Origin: SIG299 sp964544055
Lineage (GTDB): Bacteria; Bacillota; Clostridia; Lachnospirales; Lachnospiraceae
Length of the DNA: 64,000 bases
NCBI GenBank assembly: GCA_964544055.1
Contig: CAZJAA010000003.1
Coordinates: forward strand, 81,221-145,220
Reading direction: 5' to 3'
The notes under the pieces were generated by a model. That model made no database searches, was not told the origin of the DNA, and saw only the letters and a list, made by a program, of their open reading frames with translations. Made by a program: the position numbers and the translations under genes. Of this stretch, positions 42,729 through 51,620 are shown piece by piece; position 1 is the stretch's first letter, and the number at the start of each line of letters is the position of its first letter.

Positions 42729-44105
42729 TTAAGAAAGTATTTCTTGCTCTGTTTCCCTATATTCTAAATCCAAAAATAAGAACACAGCTGCTGCCATAGT
42801 AAGTGAACCAAACACACATTGTAATTGTGTATCAAACAATACCGACACCACCAGATAAATTGCAGGAAGTGCAGAATAACGTTCTCTTTTTTCCATCATA
42901 ATCACACGCTTTAGCAGAAAAGCCAAAATTACTATCCATAATGACACACCGACCATTCCTACCTTTGCAACATAATTTAATCCCTGCATATCACACTGCT
43001 GCAAAGCAAATCCACGTCCTAATATCGGATGCTCCTTTATTTGCTGCCACAAACTACGTATAAGCAAAATCCTTGTTGCATTTGAATTTGCCGTTCCCCT
43101 GATTTCTTTTTCCTTACTGTAATCTGAATTCTCCCAGGTTAGTAACTGTGCCTCTCCCTTCTCCAAAGCCTCTTTAGATACTTCAAAAGAGGACAGCATA
43201 CGTGTAACATTCATTCCGTGAAATGCAACAGAGTCCACTAACAGAACAAACAATAAACTTCCAATGCCCAGAACTAATGCTTTTTTGCACTCTCTCTTTG
43301 TCCAGCGATGTAGTATCACATCTAACATACAAACCACACAAATTCCAACGATTACCGCAAGACTGTGAGACCTTGTTCCCGTAGTCAGCAAAGCCACAAT
43401 ATTGCATAACGCCCATACAAGATAACATTTTTTCTTTTTTCCAATAATAAAATAAAAGGACATCACAATAAAAATGCTAAAAGAATAAATAATCCGCACT
43501 GAATACTTCGGCATTAAAATCATTTGAGATTCACACCGTCCGTTCACTATTTTTTTCCAGCTTTCGAAAACACGCTCCATGAAATAGTACGTATGATCTG
43601 TCTGCCACTGTATTGTCTCCAATACATATAACACCGGATGCAAAATAGCCAGAGCAATACAGCATCCCATAACAAATTTTACATATTTTTTCCACTGAAC
43701 CTGTCTATTTCTAAGTAAATAGACTGCCGGAAAATATAGTAACATCAGTGTAATACAAAGTCCGGAACTAACTGCATAACCAAGGGCATCCGGATTCGTA
43801 TCCCGTTGCATATAAGGTATAATAATAATCCATATGATATGTAACACAAGGAATAGTGCCAAAAAGTAATCAAAAAGTTTAAAAGTTTTCAGTTCTTCTC
43901 TTATGTATTTTGCAAAAGATACATCCTTTATTTCCTTTCTCTTTTTTAGGAAATATATAAATGCTTTTCCATACACTGTCAGTAAAGTAAGAACAAAAAG
44001 CCAATGCCGTATAGACACTCCACCAAGCACCAGCCACTTTCCGTTAAAACCAAAAAACAATTCTAATATAAAAAGATAACTTATGATACGCATTTTGTTT
44101 TTCAT
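42729..44105 (-). CDS. O-antigen ligase/polymerase-like membrane protein
   Basis: 458 residues with about 11 membrane helices. The large external loop carries ILLIRSLWQQIKEHPILGRGF, the motif typical of WaaL/Wzy-type enzymes, and the region TTGTRSHSLAVIVGI precedes it. It should polymerise or ligate lipid-linked oligosaccharides outside the membrane. With the two glycosyltransferases upstream it makes a small polysaccharide locus. AAGGATGG lies before the ATG. Confidence 0.8.
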   Translation of the reverse strand: MKNKMRIISYLFILELFFGFNGKWLVLGGVSIRHWLFVLTLLTVYGKAFIYFLKKRKEIKDVSFAKYIREELKTFKLFDYFLALFLVLHIIWIIIIPYMQRDTNPDALGYAVSSGLCITLMLLYFPAVYLLRNRQVQWKKYVKFVMGCCIALAILHPVLYVLETIQWQTDHTYYFMERVFESWKKIVNGRCESQMILMPKYSVRIIYSFSIFIVMSFYFIIGKKKKCYLVWALCNIVALLTTGTRSHSLAVIVGICVVCMLDVILHRWTKRECKKALVLGIGSLLFVLLVDSVAFHGMNVTRMLSSFEVSKEALEKGEAQLLTWENSDYSKEKEIRGTANSNATRILLIRSLWQQIKEHPILGRGFALQQCDMQGLNYVAKVGMVGVSLWIVILAFLLKRVIMMEKRERYSALPAIYLVVSVLFDTQLQCVFGSLTMAAAVFLFLDLEYRETEQEILS

Positions 44106-44109
44106 CCAT

Positions 44110-44355
44110 CCTTTTGCCTTTGTATTCTACCTTGATTTTCTTATCCCTAAAGAGACCGTCTGTCCCTTATGTGGTGCTCCTCACCATTACATCTACCGTG
44201 AATTCACTGTAGATTTCTTTGCCATGGATTTAAACTCACTTCCTAAAATTGCTTCTTCCTTAAAGTTCTCCAAGCACAATGCACATGTGATGTCCTTATG
44301 TCTGACTCTCCATATCAATCTTGGTCTGTCTCTCAGAAAGACTTCGTCTTCTTAG
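44110..44355 (+). mobile_element. Remnant of a zinc-ribbon transposase
   Basis: On the plus strand IPKETVCPLCGAPHHYIYREF matches the N-terminal CPxCGAPH motif of a common clostridial transposase family. The following frame (DLNSLPKIASSLKFSKHNAHVMSL) is scrambled and stops at 44355. No start with a ribosome site, no inverted ends and no catalytic domain are visible. The rest of the gap to 44473 holds nothing I recognise. Confidence 0.5.
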
Positions 44356-44473
44356 GTTAAGCTTTACATAAAATTTAACCTTGTGAGCTACATAGGTTGG
44401 TCCGCCTGTCTGCATTGTCTGTAGAGTTTATGAAAACGGTTCCTGTTTATTTTTCCTCCGCACACACTTCGGA

Positions 44474-45379
44474 TTATAATAATCCAAATAATAAAAGTAT
44501 CTTCATAATCCAGTTATCGCTCTTTTTTTGACGGAATATTGCACCTTCTGTCCATAATTTTCGGCGAATCTTTCTATCTTTTTTTATCTGCACCACTTCC
44601 TCTGCCAGCTTTTTCTTTTCTGCCAGTATCTGATTTCCATACAATTTCAGTAGTTCTTCCACCTGTCTTGTCAGCTGACCCCGGTGCTCCTTAAAGTTCT
44701 GTATTCTTCGTCTATAATTTTCCATCAGGCTATTTGCAGCCCCTACCATGTTTCCATCATGCTGCCGATATAAAATATATGCTTTTTCATCATAAATTAC
44801 CTTTCCAAAGCAGCTTCCAACCAAATAAATCCAAAAGTCATGCATAATGGCAAACTCTGGTTGCCTGCCCTTTAGAAGCAACAGCATGTCCTTGTTTATC
44901 ACACATGTACAGCCAGTACACATATTTTCTACAAGGGCATTACCAAATTCCGGACGCACTCTGTTATACGTTATTGCTGCCGACAACGGATTTAAGCTTT
45001 CATCCACCAACTGTTTGTCGGAACAATAAACAAGCGGAATATTCTGCTGCTCTTTTTCTAACAACGTCACTGCACGAAAAATCTTCTCCGGAAGCCACAC
45101 ATCATCCTGGTCGGCAAAGGCTGTATATGCTGCCTCGTCTGCTTTTTCTATCAACGAAAAAAAACTTTTAATAACACCTACATTTTCTCCGTAAATCACT
45201 CGGACATTATTATGTGTGGCTTCGTATTGCCACAATATATCTTTTGTCCCGTCTGTTGAGCCATCATCCCGAATCAGCAATTCGACTTCCACATTCTTTT
45301 GTGCAAGAATACTGTCAATTTGTTCTCTGATAAACTTTTCTCCATTGTAGCTTGATAACAGCACCTGTACTTTTTTCAT
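44474..45379 (-). CDS. Glycosyltransferase family 2 (rhamnosyltransferase-like)
   Basis: 301 residues. The GT-A fold is clear: VQVLLSSYNGEKFIREQIDSILAQ, LLIRDDGSTDGT (nucleotide binding) and AFADQDDVWLPEKI (DxD metal site). IMHDFWIYLVGSCFGKVIYDEKAYILYRQH is characteristic of the rhamnosyltransferase-like branch. The C-terminal region is basic and helical and may lie at the membrane. It overlaps the GT4 gene by 4 bases (ATGA). Confidence 0.88.
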   Translation of the reverse strand: MKKVQVLLSSYNGEKFIREQIDSILAQKNVEVELLIRDDGSTDGTKDILWQYEATHNNVRVIYGENVGVIKSFFSLIEKADEAAYTAFADQDDVWLPEKIFRAVTLLEKEQQNIPLVYCSDKQLVDESLNPLSAAITYNRVRPEFGNALVENMCTGCTCVINKDMLLLLKGRQPEFAIMHDFWIYLVGSCFGKVIYDEKAYILYRQHDGNMVGAANSLMENYRRRIQNFKEHRGQLTRQVEELLKLYGNQILAEKKKLAEEVVQIKKDRKIRRKLWTEGAIFRQKKSDNWIMKILLLFGLL

Positions 45380-46446
45380 TGCAGTTCCTCGCCGTATATC
45401 TGTTTCATGTTTTTACTGATTTGCTCTGCCTCATACTTTTCCGGCAACCCTTTACCAGGAATAAAATCTCTCAAAATTTCCCGGTTCCCACGAATATCAC
45501 TTGCTTTCAGGGGAATTCCGGTTGCTGTTGCTTCCAGCAGTGCCATCGGCATTCCCTCCTGTTTAGAAGGAAACACAAACAAATCTGCTGCATACAAAAG
45601 ATTCCGAATATCTGTACGATACCCCAGTAAAAAAACTGTTTTGGAAAGATTTAACCTGACAATTAAATTCTCAAGATATTCTTTCAGGTCGCCTTGTCCA
45701 CAAATAAAATATTTAAACTGTGTCCCTTTTGTTTTCTCTGCCAGTGCCCGGATAACTTCTTCATGATTTTTCCGCGGAATGAGTTCTCCAACACTAAGCA
45801 GCATCTGCTCATTATCAGCCACTCCCAGTTCATTGCGAATAATCTTACGGATTTCTTCCCGCTCTCCTGTCAGCAAGTCTGCCCCACTCCAGTAGCGGAT
45901 GTCTACACCAACACCGGGTAAAAACTTCACCTTTGTTTTTTTATGCCTGCAAAATCGTTTTGCACGTTCGTAATCTTCCTCATTGATGGTAATAAGCACA
46001 TCCGTCTTTCCGGCCAGAAAACGTTCCACCGGGTAAAAAAGAACCCAGTATTTCCAGGGAGCACCTTTATAAAAGTGAAAGCCGTGAGCGGTATAGAACA
46101 CTTTAAGTCCGTGCTTCCGATATGGAACAGCAACAATTCTCGATAACGCAGCTCCGACCGGTGTGTGACAATGTAACAGCGAAAATTTCTCTTTTTGTAA
46201 CACTTCGGTTAATTGTCTGCATGCCAGTCTGTGAGCCTGAAAATCAAAAGGTGACCTTGCAAAATCTATCTGATGACACACAATTCCTGTGTTTTTCAGG
46301 CGGCTGTTGTCTGTTCCGTAACTTACATTATTAAAGTTTGAAGCGTAGTGTACTTCATATCCCATTTCCTGCAGAATACGGACATTATTCATTTCAAACT
46401 GCGGTACAAAACCGCTAACATGAGTAACAAGTAAAACTTTTTTCAT
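45376..46446 (-). CDS. Glycosyltransferase family 4 (GT-B)
   Basis: 356 residues from the ATG at 46446; the open frame to 46608 is unlikely to be coding. N-terminal donor fold: KVLLVTHVSGFVPQFEMNNVRILQEMGYEVHYASNF. C-terminal domain: LLSVGELIPRKNHEEVIRALAE and VFPSKQEGMPMALLEATATGIPLKASDIRGNRE, the E-x7-E motif of GT4 enzymes. It should transfer a sugar to a lipid-linked acceptor in the cytosol. The 224 bases upstream contain a small GTCGC/GCGAC hairpin and no obvious gene. Confidence 0.88.
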   Translation of the reverse strand: MKKVLLVTHVSGFVPQFEMNNVRILQEMGYEVHYASNFNNVSYGTDNSRLKNTGIVCHQIDFARSPFDFQAHRLACRQLTEVLQKEKFSLLHCHTPVGAALSRIVAVPYRKHGLKVFYTAHGFHFYKGAPWKYWVLFYPVERFLAGKTDVLITINEEDYERAKRFCRHKKTKVKFLPGVGVDIRYWSGADLLTGEREEIRKIIRNELGVADNEQMLLSVGELIPRKNHEEVIRALAEKTKGTQFKYFICGQGDLKEYLENLIVRLNLSKTVFLLGYRTDIRNLLYAADLFVFPSKQEGMPMALLEATATGIPLKASDIRGNREILRDFIPGKGLPEKYEAEQISKNMKQIYGEELQ

Positions 46447-46670
46447 TATCAATTTCCACTTTAAATTTACAACATATCTATTCCTTGAGCATCTATTCAA
46501 GTCGCTTTTGCGACCAAATAATATATAGCTCCCATCACAACTAAGCTTTCGCTCTTCTTTACAGACTGCTTGGTCAGAGACCGGCGGTGATGTACCGGAC
46601 AGCCCCATTCGACTGTTTCATTTTGTAGCATATCTTATACCATTTTCCGATTATTGGTAATTGTTTTACA

Positions 46671-47747
46671 TCACACTTCAAGTATTGTTCCACCACCAAC
46701 CACCAGTTCACCGTCATACAGAACTACTGCCTGACCCGGTGTAATCGCACGTTGCGGCTCGTCAAAGGTTACTTTCAGCTTGTCCTCACCAACCTGTTCA
46801 ATCACGGCTTTTGCTCCTTTATGATTATAGCGGATTTTTGCCGTCACTTCCATTGGCTCCGTTATTGTTTCCACCGACATAAAATTTAGGCGATCTGCAT
46901 ACAGCACCTTGGAAAACAGTTCCTCGTTTGAGGCAAGTACTACCTCATTTGTTTCCGGGCGGATTTCTTTCACAAACATCCGTTGTCCCAGAGCAATGCC
47001 AAGCCCTTTGCGCTGTCCAACCGTATAGTGGATAATACCCTGATGTCTGCCAAGCACTTCGCCGGCCATGTTTACAAAGTTTCCTTCCGGAAAAGTTCTG
47101 CCAGTGTAGTCTTCTATAAAACCGGCATAATTATCATCCGGTACAAAGCAGATTTCCATGCTGTCCGGCTTATTTGCCACCAACAAACCTATTTTTTCTG
47201 CAATGGCACGAATCTCCTCCTTGGAATAATCTCCTACCGGCATTATCGTGTGTTTCAGCTGTTCCTGCGTCAAATTATACAATGCATAGGTCTGGTCTTT
47301 GGCATCTGTAACCGATTTTTTTAAAGTATATCTTCCGTTTGGAAGTGCAACAATTCTGGAATAATGTCCAGTTGCTATACCGTCTGCCCCAATTGCTCTT
47401 GCACGATGATACAATGCTTCCCACTTAACATAGCGGTTGCAGGCAATACACGGATTTGGTGTTCTGCCAGCCATATATTCTGCGGCAAAATAGTCTATGA
47501 CAAATTCTTTAAATTCCTGTCGGAAATTCATCACATAATATGGTATTTTCAGCATCTGTGCCACACGTCTGGCATCCTCTACTGCCGAAAGTCCACAGCA
47601 GCCTCCATTTTCTTCCTGTATTTCATTCGTTTCGTCCTGCCAGATTTGCATCGTCACTCCAATTACCTCATGCCCGGCCTCTTTTAACAGATATGCCGCC
47701 ACAGAGGAATCTACCCCGCCAGAAAGTCCAACTACAATTTTTGCCAT
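46671..47747 (-). CDS. mnmA: tRNA 2-thiouridylase MnmA
   Basis: 358 residues. The PP-loop is VVGLSGGVDSSVAAYLL; the catalytic cysteines lie in RTPNPCIACNRYVKW and in SMEICFVPDDNYAGFI; ATGHYSRIV and the C-terminal beta-barrel (KIRYNHKGAKAVI) are as expected. It places sulfur on U34 of tRNA for Lys, Glu and Gln, taking it from a cysteine desulfurase. Its place in one leftward series with iscU, nifS and an Rrf2 regulator fits sulfur supply by that NifS. An insert NEIQEENGGCCGLSAVEDARR is normal in Firmicutes MnmA. Confidence 0.95.
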   Translation of the reverse strand: MAKIVVGLSGGVDSSVAAYLLKEAGHEVIGVTMQIWQDETNEIQEENGGCCGLSAVEDARRVAQMLKIPYYVMNFRQEFKEFVIDYFAAEYMAGRTPNPCIACNRYVKWEALYHRARAIGADGIATGHYSRIVALPNGRYTLKKSVTDAKDQTYALYNLTQEQLKHTIMPVGDYSKEEIRAIAEKIGLLVANKPDSMEICFVPDDNYAGFIEDYTGRTFPEGNFVNMAGEVLGRHQGIIHYTVGQRKGLGIALGQRMFVKEIRPETNEVVLASNEELFSKVLYADRLNFMSVETITEPMEVTAKIRYNHKGAKAVIEQVGEDKLKVTFDEPQRAITPGQAVVLYDGELVVGGGTILEV

Positions 47748-47827
47748 GAACTTTTTCCTTTCCGGTCAGCCTGTGACGCAAAAACGGCAGCAAAAAGCCA
47801 CCGGTTCCGTATCATAGGTTGTCCTTT

Positions 47828-48271
47828 TTAATATGTCTCAGATTCTTCCTCTTCTCCTTCATGGATGTCGCTCTTTGGCTTTTCCAAGCCTTCAATCTTG
47901 ATTCCATGCTTTTCGGCATAGTCCCAGAGAGCCGCATGAATTGCTTCTTCTGCCAACAAGGAACAGTGCACCTTTACCGGAGGCAGTCCGTCCAGTGCTT
48001 CCATCACGGCCTTGTTTGTAACCTGAAGTGCTTCGTAAATCGACTTGCCCTTGACAAGCTCCGTTGCCATGCTGCTGGTTGCTACTGCCGCACCGCAGCC
48101 AAAGGTCTTGAATTTTACGTCACGGATTATCTGATTATCATCAATATCCAGATAAATTCTCATAATATCGCCGCACTTTGCGTTGCCGACTGTTCCGACA
48201 CCACTGGCATTTTCAATTTCTCCCACATTTCTTGGGTTTGTAAAATGGTCCATTACCTTTTCTGTATACAT
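47828..48271 (-). CDS. iscU: Iron-sulfur scaffold IscU/NifU type
   Basis: 147 residues; the start used is the ATG at 48271 (a GTG stands just before it). The three cluster cysteines are in NAKCGDIMRIYL, FKTFGCGAAVATSS and VKVHCSLLAEEAI. The C-terminal acidic tail (DIHEGEEEESETY) is variable. It assembles clusters with sulfur from the NifS encoded just upstream in the operon. A perfect 21-bp palindrome lies 12 bases before its start. Confidence 0.93.
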   Translation of the reverse strand: MYTEKVMDHFTNPRNVGEIENASGVGTVGNAKCGDIMRIYLDIDDNQIIRDVKFKTFGCGAAVATSSMATELVKGKSIYEALQVTNKAVMEALDGLPPVKVHCSLLAEEAIHAALWDYAEKHGIKIEGLEKPKSDIHEGEEEESETY

Positions 48272-48283
48272 CACTTTCTACCG

Positions 48284-48304
48284 ATAAGATGCACTGCATC
48301 TTAT
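48284..48304. repeat. Perfect 21-bp palindrome between nifS and iscU
   Basis: ATAAGATGCA (48284-48293), one central base, TGCATCTTAT (48295-48304). It lies close before the iscU start, where ribosome binding would occur. It could form a hairpin in the mRNA or be a protein site. Confidence 0.5.
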
Positions 48305-48390
48305 GCTTCCTTTCTTAAATTTATCCTGTTATGTGCAATGCAATTTTTATGATTGCTGAAACAGTGGCTAAACACTGTCTATGTGTATCG

Positions 48391-49587
48391 TTATCTGTTT
48401 TTATTCTGCTTTTTTACAAAATCCTCATACAGTGGAGACATATTTCTTAAATTAGCTACGATGTCTTTCAGCTGGTCAATTGTAAAATCAATTTCTTCTT
48501 TCGTTGTTTCTTCTGACAAGGTCAGTCGTAGGGAGCCATGGGCAATTTCGTGAGGAAGCCCAATGGCAAGCAACACATGGGAAGGGTCTAACGAACCGGA
48601 GGTGCATGCAGAACCGCTAGAAGCGCAAATTCCTTTCATATCCAGCATAATCAGCAAAGACTCACCCTCTACAAACTGAAAGCTGAAATTTGCGTTATTT
48701 GGAAGGCGCAGGGTTCTGTGACCATTTAAACGTACATATGGAATTTCCTTTAACACACGTTCTATCATATAGTCACGTAGTTCGGTTTCTTTCCGGATTT
48801 TTTCTTCCATACCGGCAGCTGCCAGCTCCACTGCTTTTCCAAAACCAACAATACCCGGTACATTTTCCGTGCCTGCGCGGCGTTTTCTTTCCTGACCGCC
48901 TCCATGAATCAGAGAGCGAAGCTTCAAGCCTTTTTTAATATATAAAAAACCGATTCCTTTTGGTCCGTTTAATTTATGTCCGCTGGCACTTAACATATCA
49001 ATATTTTCTGCCTGAACATCAATAGAAAGCTGTCCAAATGCCTGTACAGCATCTGTATGAAACAGCACTCCGTGATTTTTTGCAATCTGTCCGATTTCTT
49101 TAATTGGCTGCAGGGTTCCAATTTCATTATTGGCATACATAACAGAAATTAAAACCGTAGTCGGACGAATTGCTTTTTCTAACTGGTCTAACTTTACGAC
49201 ACCATTTTCATCCACATCGATATAAGTTACCTCATAACCGTTTTTTTCCAGATATTCACAGGTATGAAGAATTGCGTGATGTTCTATTTTGGTTGTAATC
49301 AGATGATTTCCCTTTTCTTTATAGGCTTCCATGGTTGCCTTTAATGCCCAGTTATCTGCTTCGGAACCTCCGGCTGTAAAATAAATGTCCTGCGTTGGTG
49401 CATTCAGTGCCTTTGCAATCTGCTCTCTTGCTTCGGTTACAGCTTCTTTGTTCTGGGATGCAAAACCATATACGCTGGATGGATTTCCAAACTTTTCTGT
49501 AAAATACGGAAGCATTGCCTCAACTACCTCCGGTTTTGTTTTTGTTGTTGCTGCATTATCCAGATAGATAATCTTCTTTTCCATCAT
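48391..49587 (-). CDS. nifS: Cysteine desulfurase NifS
   Basis: 398 residues with AGGAGG before the start. IYLDNAATTKTKPEV, GGSEADNWAL, LFHTDAVQAFGQLSIDV, the PLP lysine in SASGHKLNGPKGIGFLY and the sulfur-carrying Cys in ICASSGSACTSGSLDPSHVL are all present. It removes sulfur from cysteine and gives persulfide to IscU and MnmA. It follows the Rrf2 regulator gene by 18 bases. Confidence 0.96.
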   Translation of the reverse strand: MMEKKIIYLDNAATTKTKPEVVEAMLPYFTEKFGNPSSVYGFASQNKEAVTEAREQIAKALNAPTQDIYFTAGGSEADNWALKATMEAYKEKGNHLITTKIEHHAILHTCEYLEKNGYEVTYIDVDENGVVKLDQLEKAIRPTTVLISVMYANNEIGTLQPIKEIGQIAKNHGVLFHTDAVQAFGQLSIDVQAENIDMLSASGHKLNGPKGIGFLYIKKGLKLRSLIHGGGQERKRRAGTENVPGIVGFGKAVELAAAGMEEKIRKETELRDYMIERVLKEIPYVRLNGHRTLRLPNNANFSFQFVEGESLLIMLDMKGICASSGSACTSGSLDPSHVLLAIGLPHEIAHGSLRLTLSEETTKEEIDFTIDQLKDIVANLRNMSPLYEDFVKKQNKNR

Positions 49588-49605
49588 TAAGTCCTCCTTT
49601 TATGT

Positions 49606-50064
49606 CTAACAACCTGGTTCCACCTGAGTTGCATTGCCTTTTACTTTATTACTTTCTGCCAGAAGTTCGGACAGAAAAATGTTGTTTACCGTATCATTGA
49701 TACTATCAGATATACGCTTCCAGACATATTTTGTGACACAGAAGCTCGAAGCAGAACACTCTGTTTCTCCCTCTCCGTCTACTGCGGAACATTCTACCGG
49801 GCTTAAACTGCCTTCCAGTGCCCGAAGAACTTCTCCTACAGAAATTTCTTCCGGCTTTTTTGCTAAGGAATAACCACCCTGTGCGCCTCTGGTGCTCTGA
49901 ACAATACCCGCTTTTTTCAGCTTTGCCACAAGCTGTTCGAGATAGCTAATAGAAATTCCCTGGCGTTCCGCCACATCGCTTAAAGAAACTGGTTCCGTTC
50001 CAGCATACATTGCCAGATCAATTGCTGCCCGCAGTCCGTAGCGTCCTTTTGTTGTAAGCTTCAT
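49606..50064 (-). CDS. iscR: Rrf2-family Fe-S regulator (IscR-like)
   Basis: 152 residues. The winged helix MKLTTKGRYGLRAAIDLAMYAG and SLSDVAERQGISISYLEQLVAKLKKAGIVQSTRGAQGGYSLAK is typical. Cysteines C92, C103 and C109 are spaced like the cluster ligands of IscR-type sensors, so it can probably bind a [2Fe-2S] cluster and report on Fe-S status. It is the first gene of the operon and is preceded by three repeated boxes (50076-50115), which fits autoregulation. Confidence 0.9.
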   Translation of the reverse strand: MKLTTKGRYGLRAAIDLAMYAGTEPVSLSDVAERQGISISYLEQLVAKLKKAGIVQSTRGAQGGYSLAKKPEEISVGEVLRALEGSLSPVECSAVDGEGETECSASSFCVTKYVWKRISDSINDTVNNIFLSELLAESNKVKGNATQVEPGC

Positions 50065-50075
50065 GCCAACCTCCC

Positions 50076-50160
50076 AATTCCCAGTAATTTAATTCCTACT
50101 CTTTTATTTCCGAGTATTTTACTGCGATTTCATATTACTACGATTTTCCAGTTCTGTCAA
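50076..50160 (-). promoter_or_regulatory. isc operon promoter with three spaced operator repeats
   Basis: Minus strand: TTGACA (50160-50155), 17-base spacer, TAATAT (50137-50132). Downstream lie ACTCGGAAAT (50115-50106), AGTAGGAATT (50100-50091) and ACTGGGAATT (50085-50076), three decamers of the type ASTNGGAAWT at an exact 15-base period. They should be Rrf2 binding sites that block transcription. Confidence 0.65.
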
Positions 50161-50267
50161 TAGTATTGTTATTTAAGTTTTCCCTGTTTTCGAACCGTTA
50201 TGCGATTTCCGGATTAGAACGCATTTTTTCCGTTTTGATACATATGCATTAATTAGCTTGAAGAAAT

Positions 50268-51620
50268 ATGAGGAACAATTCAGAAATGGGGAATAGTGTG
50301 AGAAAAAACACATTGGCAAAAGGAACACTCATCTTAACGTGTGCCGGGTTTGTAAGCCGCATTTTAGGCTTTTTTTACCGTATCTGGCTTTCCGAACATC
50401 TTGGCAGCGAACTGCTTGGTATCTACCAGATGATTTTTCCGGTTTCCGGTGTCTGCTACACCATCTATGCTTCCGGTATACAGACTGCCATATCCAAAAT
50501 TACAGCAGAACGAAAAGCTTCTTTGTCCGTATTATTCCATGGGCTGTCTTTATCGTTGTTTTTGGCATTACTGCTTTCTTTTCTTCTTTATGAGGGAGCA
50601 CCTTTTCTTGCCACGCATTTCCTGTTTGAAGAACGAACGACACGTCCGCTTCGTCTGTTAAGCTTTATGTTTCCGTTCGGTGCCATTACTGCCTGCTGCA
50701 ATGGCTACAACTATGGCAGAAGCAATTCCAAAAGTCCAGCCCTTTCGCAGCTGACGGAACAAGTTATCCGTATTGCCTGTGCATACTTCATTGCCTTCAC
50801 CTTCCAAAGCCTTACTTTTTCCTGTGAGCTTGCTGTTCTAGTACTTGTAATTGGAGAAATTTCCTCTGCCCTGATTAGCATATTTTCACTGATTTCCGGA
50901 GAATTCAAAGGTCAAAAGCTTACTGCAAAATCTCTTCAAAAAGGCAGATTAAAAGAGCTTTCCATGCTTGCCATGCCATTAACCTTTCACCGCCTCATTA
51001 TCAATCTGCTTCACAGCTTTGAGGCCACGTTAGTACCCTTCACCCTTGTAAAATCAGGCATGACAAAGGCAGAAGCACTCAGCCGGTACGGAATTTTAAA
51101 CGGTATGGCATTTCCTTTTATTTTCTTTCCGACTGCCATTACCGGCTCGCTGTCCGTACTTCTGCTACCAGTCGTATCACGTGCCAGCAAGGAAAAAAAC
51201 ACCGGCTATCTGAACAAGGTCATCCGTTTGACCTGCACCTTCAGCAGTGTCCTTGGATTTGTATGTACTGCATGTTTTCTAATTGCCGGAAATTTTCTTG
51301 GCACCATGGTATTTCACGAGCCATTAGCCGGAAAATATATCTGTATTCTTGCCTGGCTTTGTCCGTTTATGTACCTTTCCTCCACCCTCGGAAGCATTTT
51401 AAATGGACTCGGAAAAGTATATCAGACATTTTCTGTTTCCGTTCTTTCTCTTTGTATAAAGATCGGCTGTCTGGTGCTTTTGGTTCCAAAATCCGGAATG
51501 TCTGCCTACTTTTTTGCCTTATTGGTAAGCCAGGGCTTTACAACGATAACCGAAAGTATACTGCTTATGCAGTCCATACATAAACAGCCATTTTCTCACC
51601 ACTCATATGGTGTTTTCTGA
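50268..51620 (+). CDS. SpoVB-like lipid flippase (MVF/MATE fold)
   Basis: 450 residues from the ATG at 50268; a GTG at 50298 with GGGG upstream is an alternative that gives the usual KNTLAKGTLILTCAGFVSRILGFFYRIWLS start. About 13 membrane helices. LLGIYQMIFPVSGVCYTIYASGIQTAISKI and NGMAFPFIFFPTAITGSLSVLLLPVVS match the stage V sporulation protein B / YtgP group, which move lipid-linked peptidoglycan or polysaccharide precursors. No sporulation context is visible. Its last 25 bases overlap the 3' end of the convergent metA gene. Confidence 0.85.
   Translation: MRNNSEMGNSVRKNTLAKGTLILTCAGFVSRILGFFYRIWLSEHLGSELLGIYQMIFPVSGVCYTIYASGIQTAISKITAERKASLSVLFHGLSLSLFLALLLSFLLYEGAPFLATHFLFEERTTRPLRLLSFMFPFGAITACCNGYNYGRSNSKSPALSQLTEQVIRIACAYFIAFTFQSLTFSCELAVLVLVIGEISSALISIFSLISGEFKGQKLTAKSLQKGRLKELSMLAMPLTFHRLIINLLHSFEATLVPFTLVKSGMTKAEALSRYGILNGMAFPFIFFPTAITGSLSVLLLPVVSRASKEKNTGYLNKVIRLTCTFSSVLGFVCTACFLIAGNFLGTMVFHEPLAGKYICILAWLCPFMYLSSTLGSILNGLGKVYQTFSVSVLSLCIKIGCLVLLVPKSGMSAYFFALLVSQGFTTITESILLMQSIHKQPFSHHSYGVF

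Noticed and set aside
44083..44355. 90-codon plus-strand frame as an intact gene
   Set aside because: Only its first part resembles a transposase zinc ribbon; the rest is scrambled and it lacks a ribosome site, so it is listed as a remnant.
46447..46608. 54-codon extension of the GT4 glycosyltransferase
   Set aside because: Composition unlike the enzyme, and the family normally begins at the MKKVLLVTH start; the upstream part may be remnant sequence that I cannot identify.
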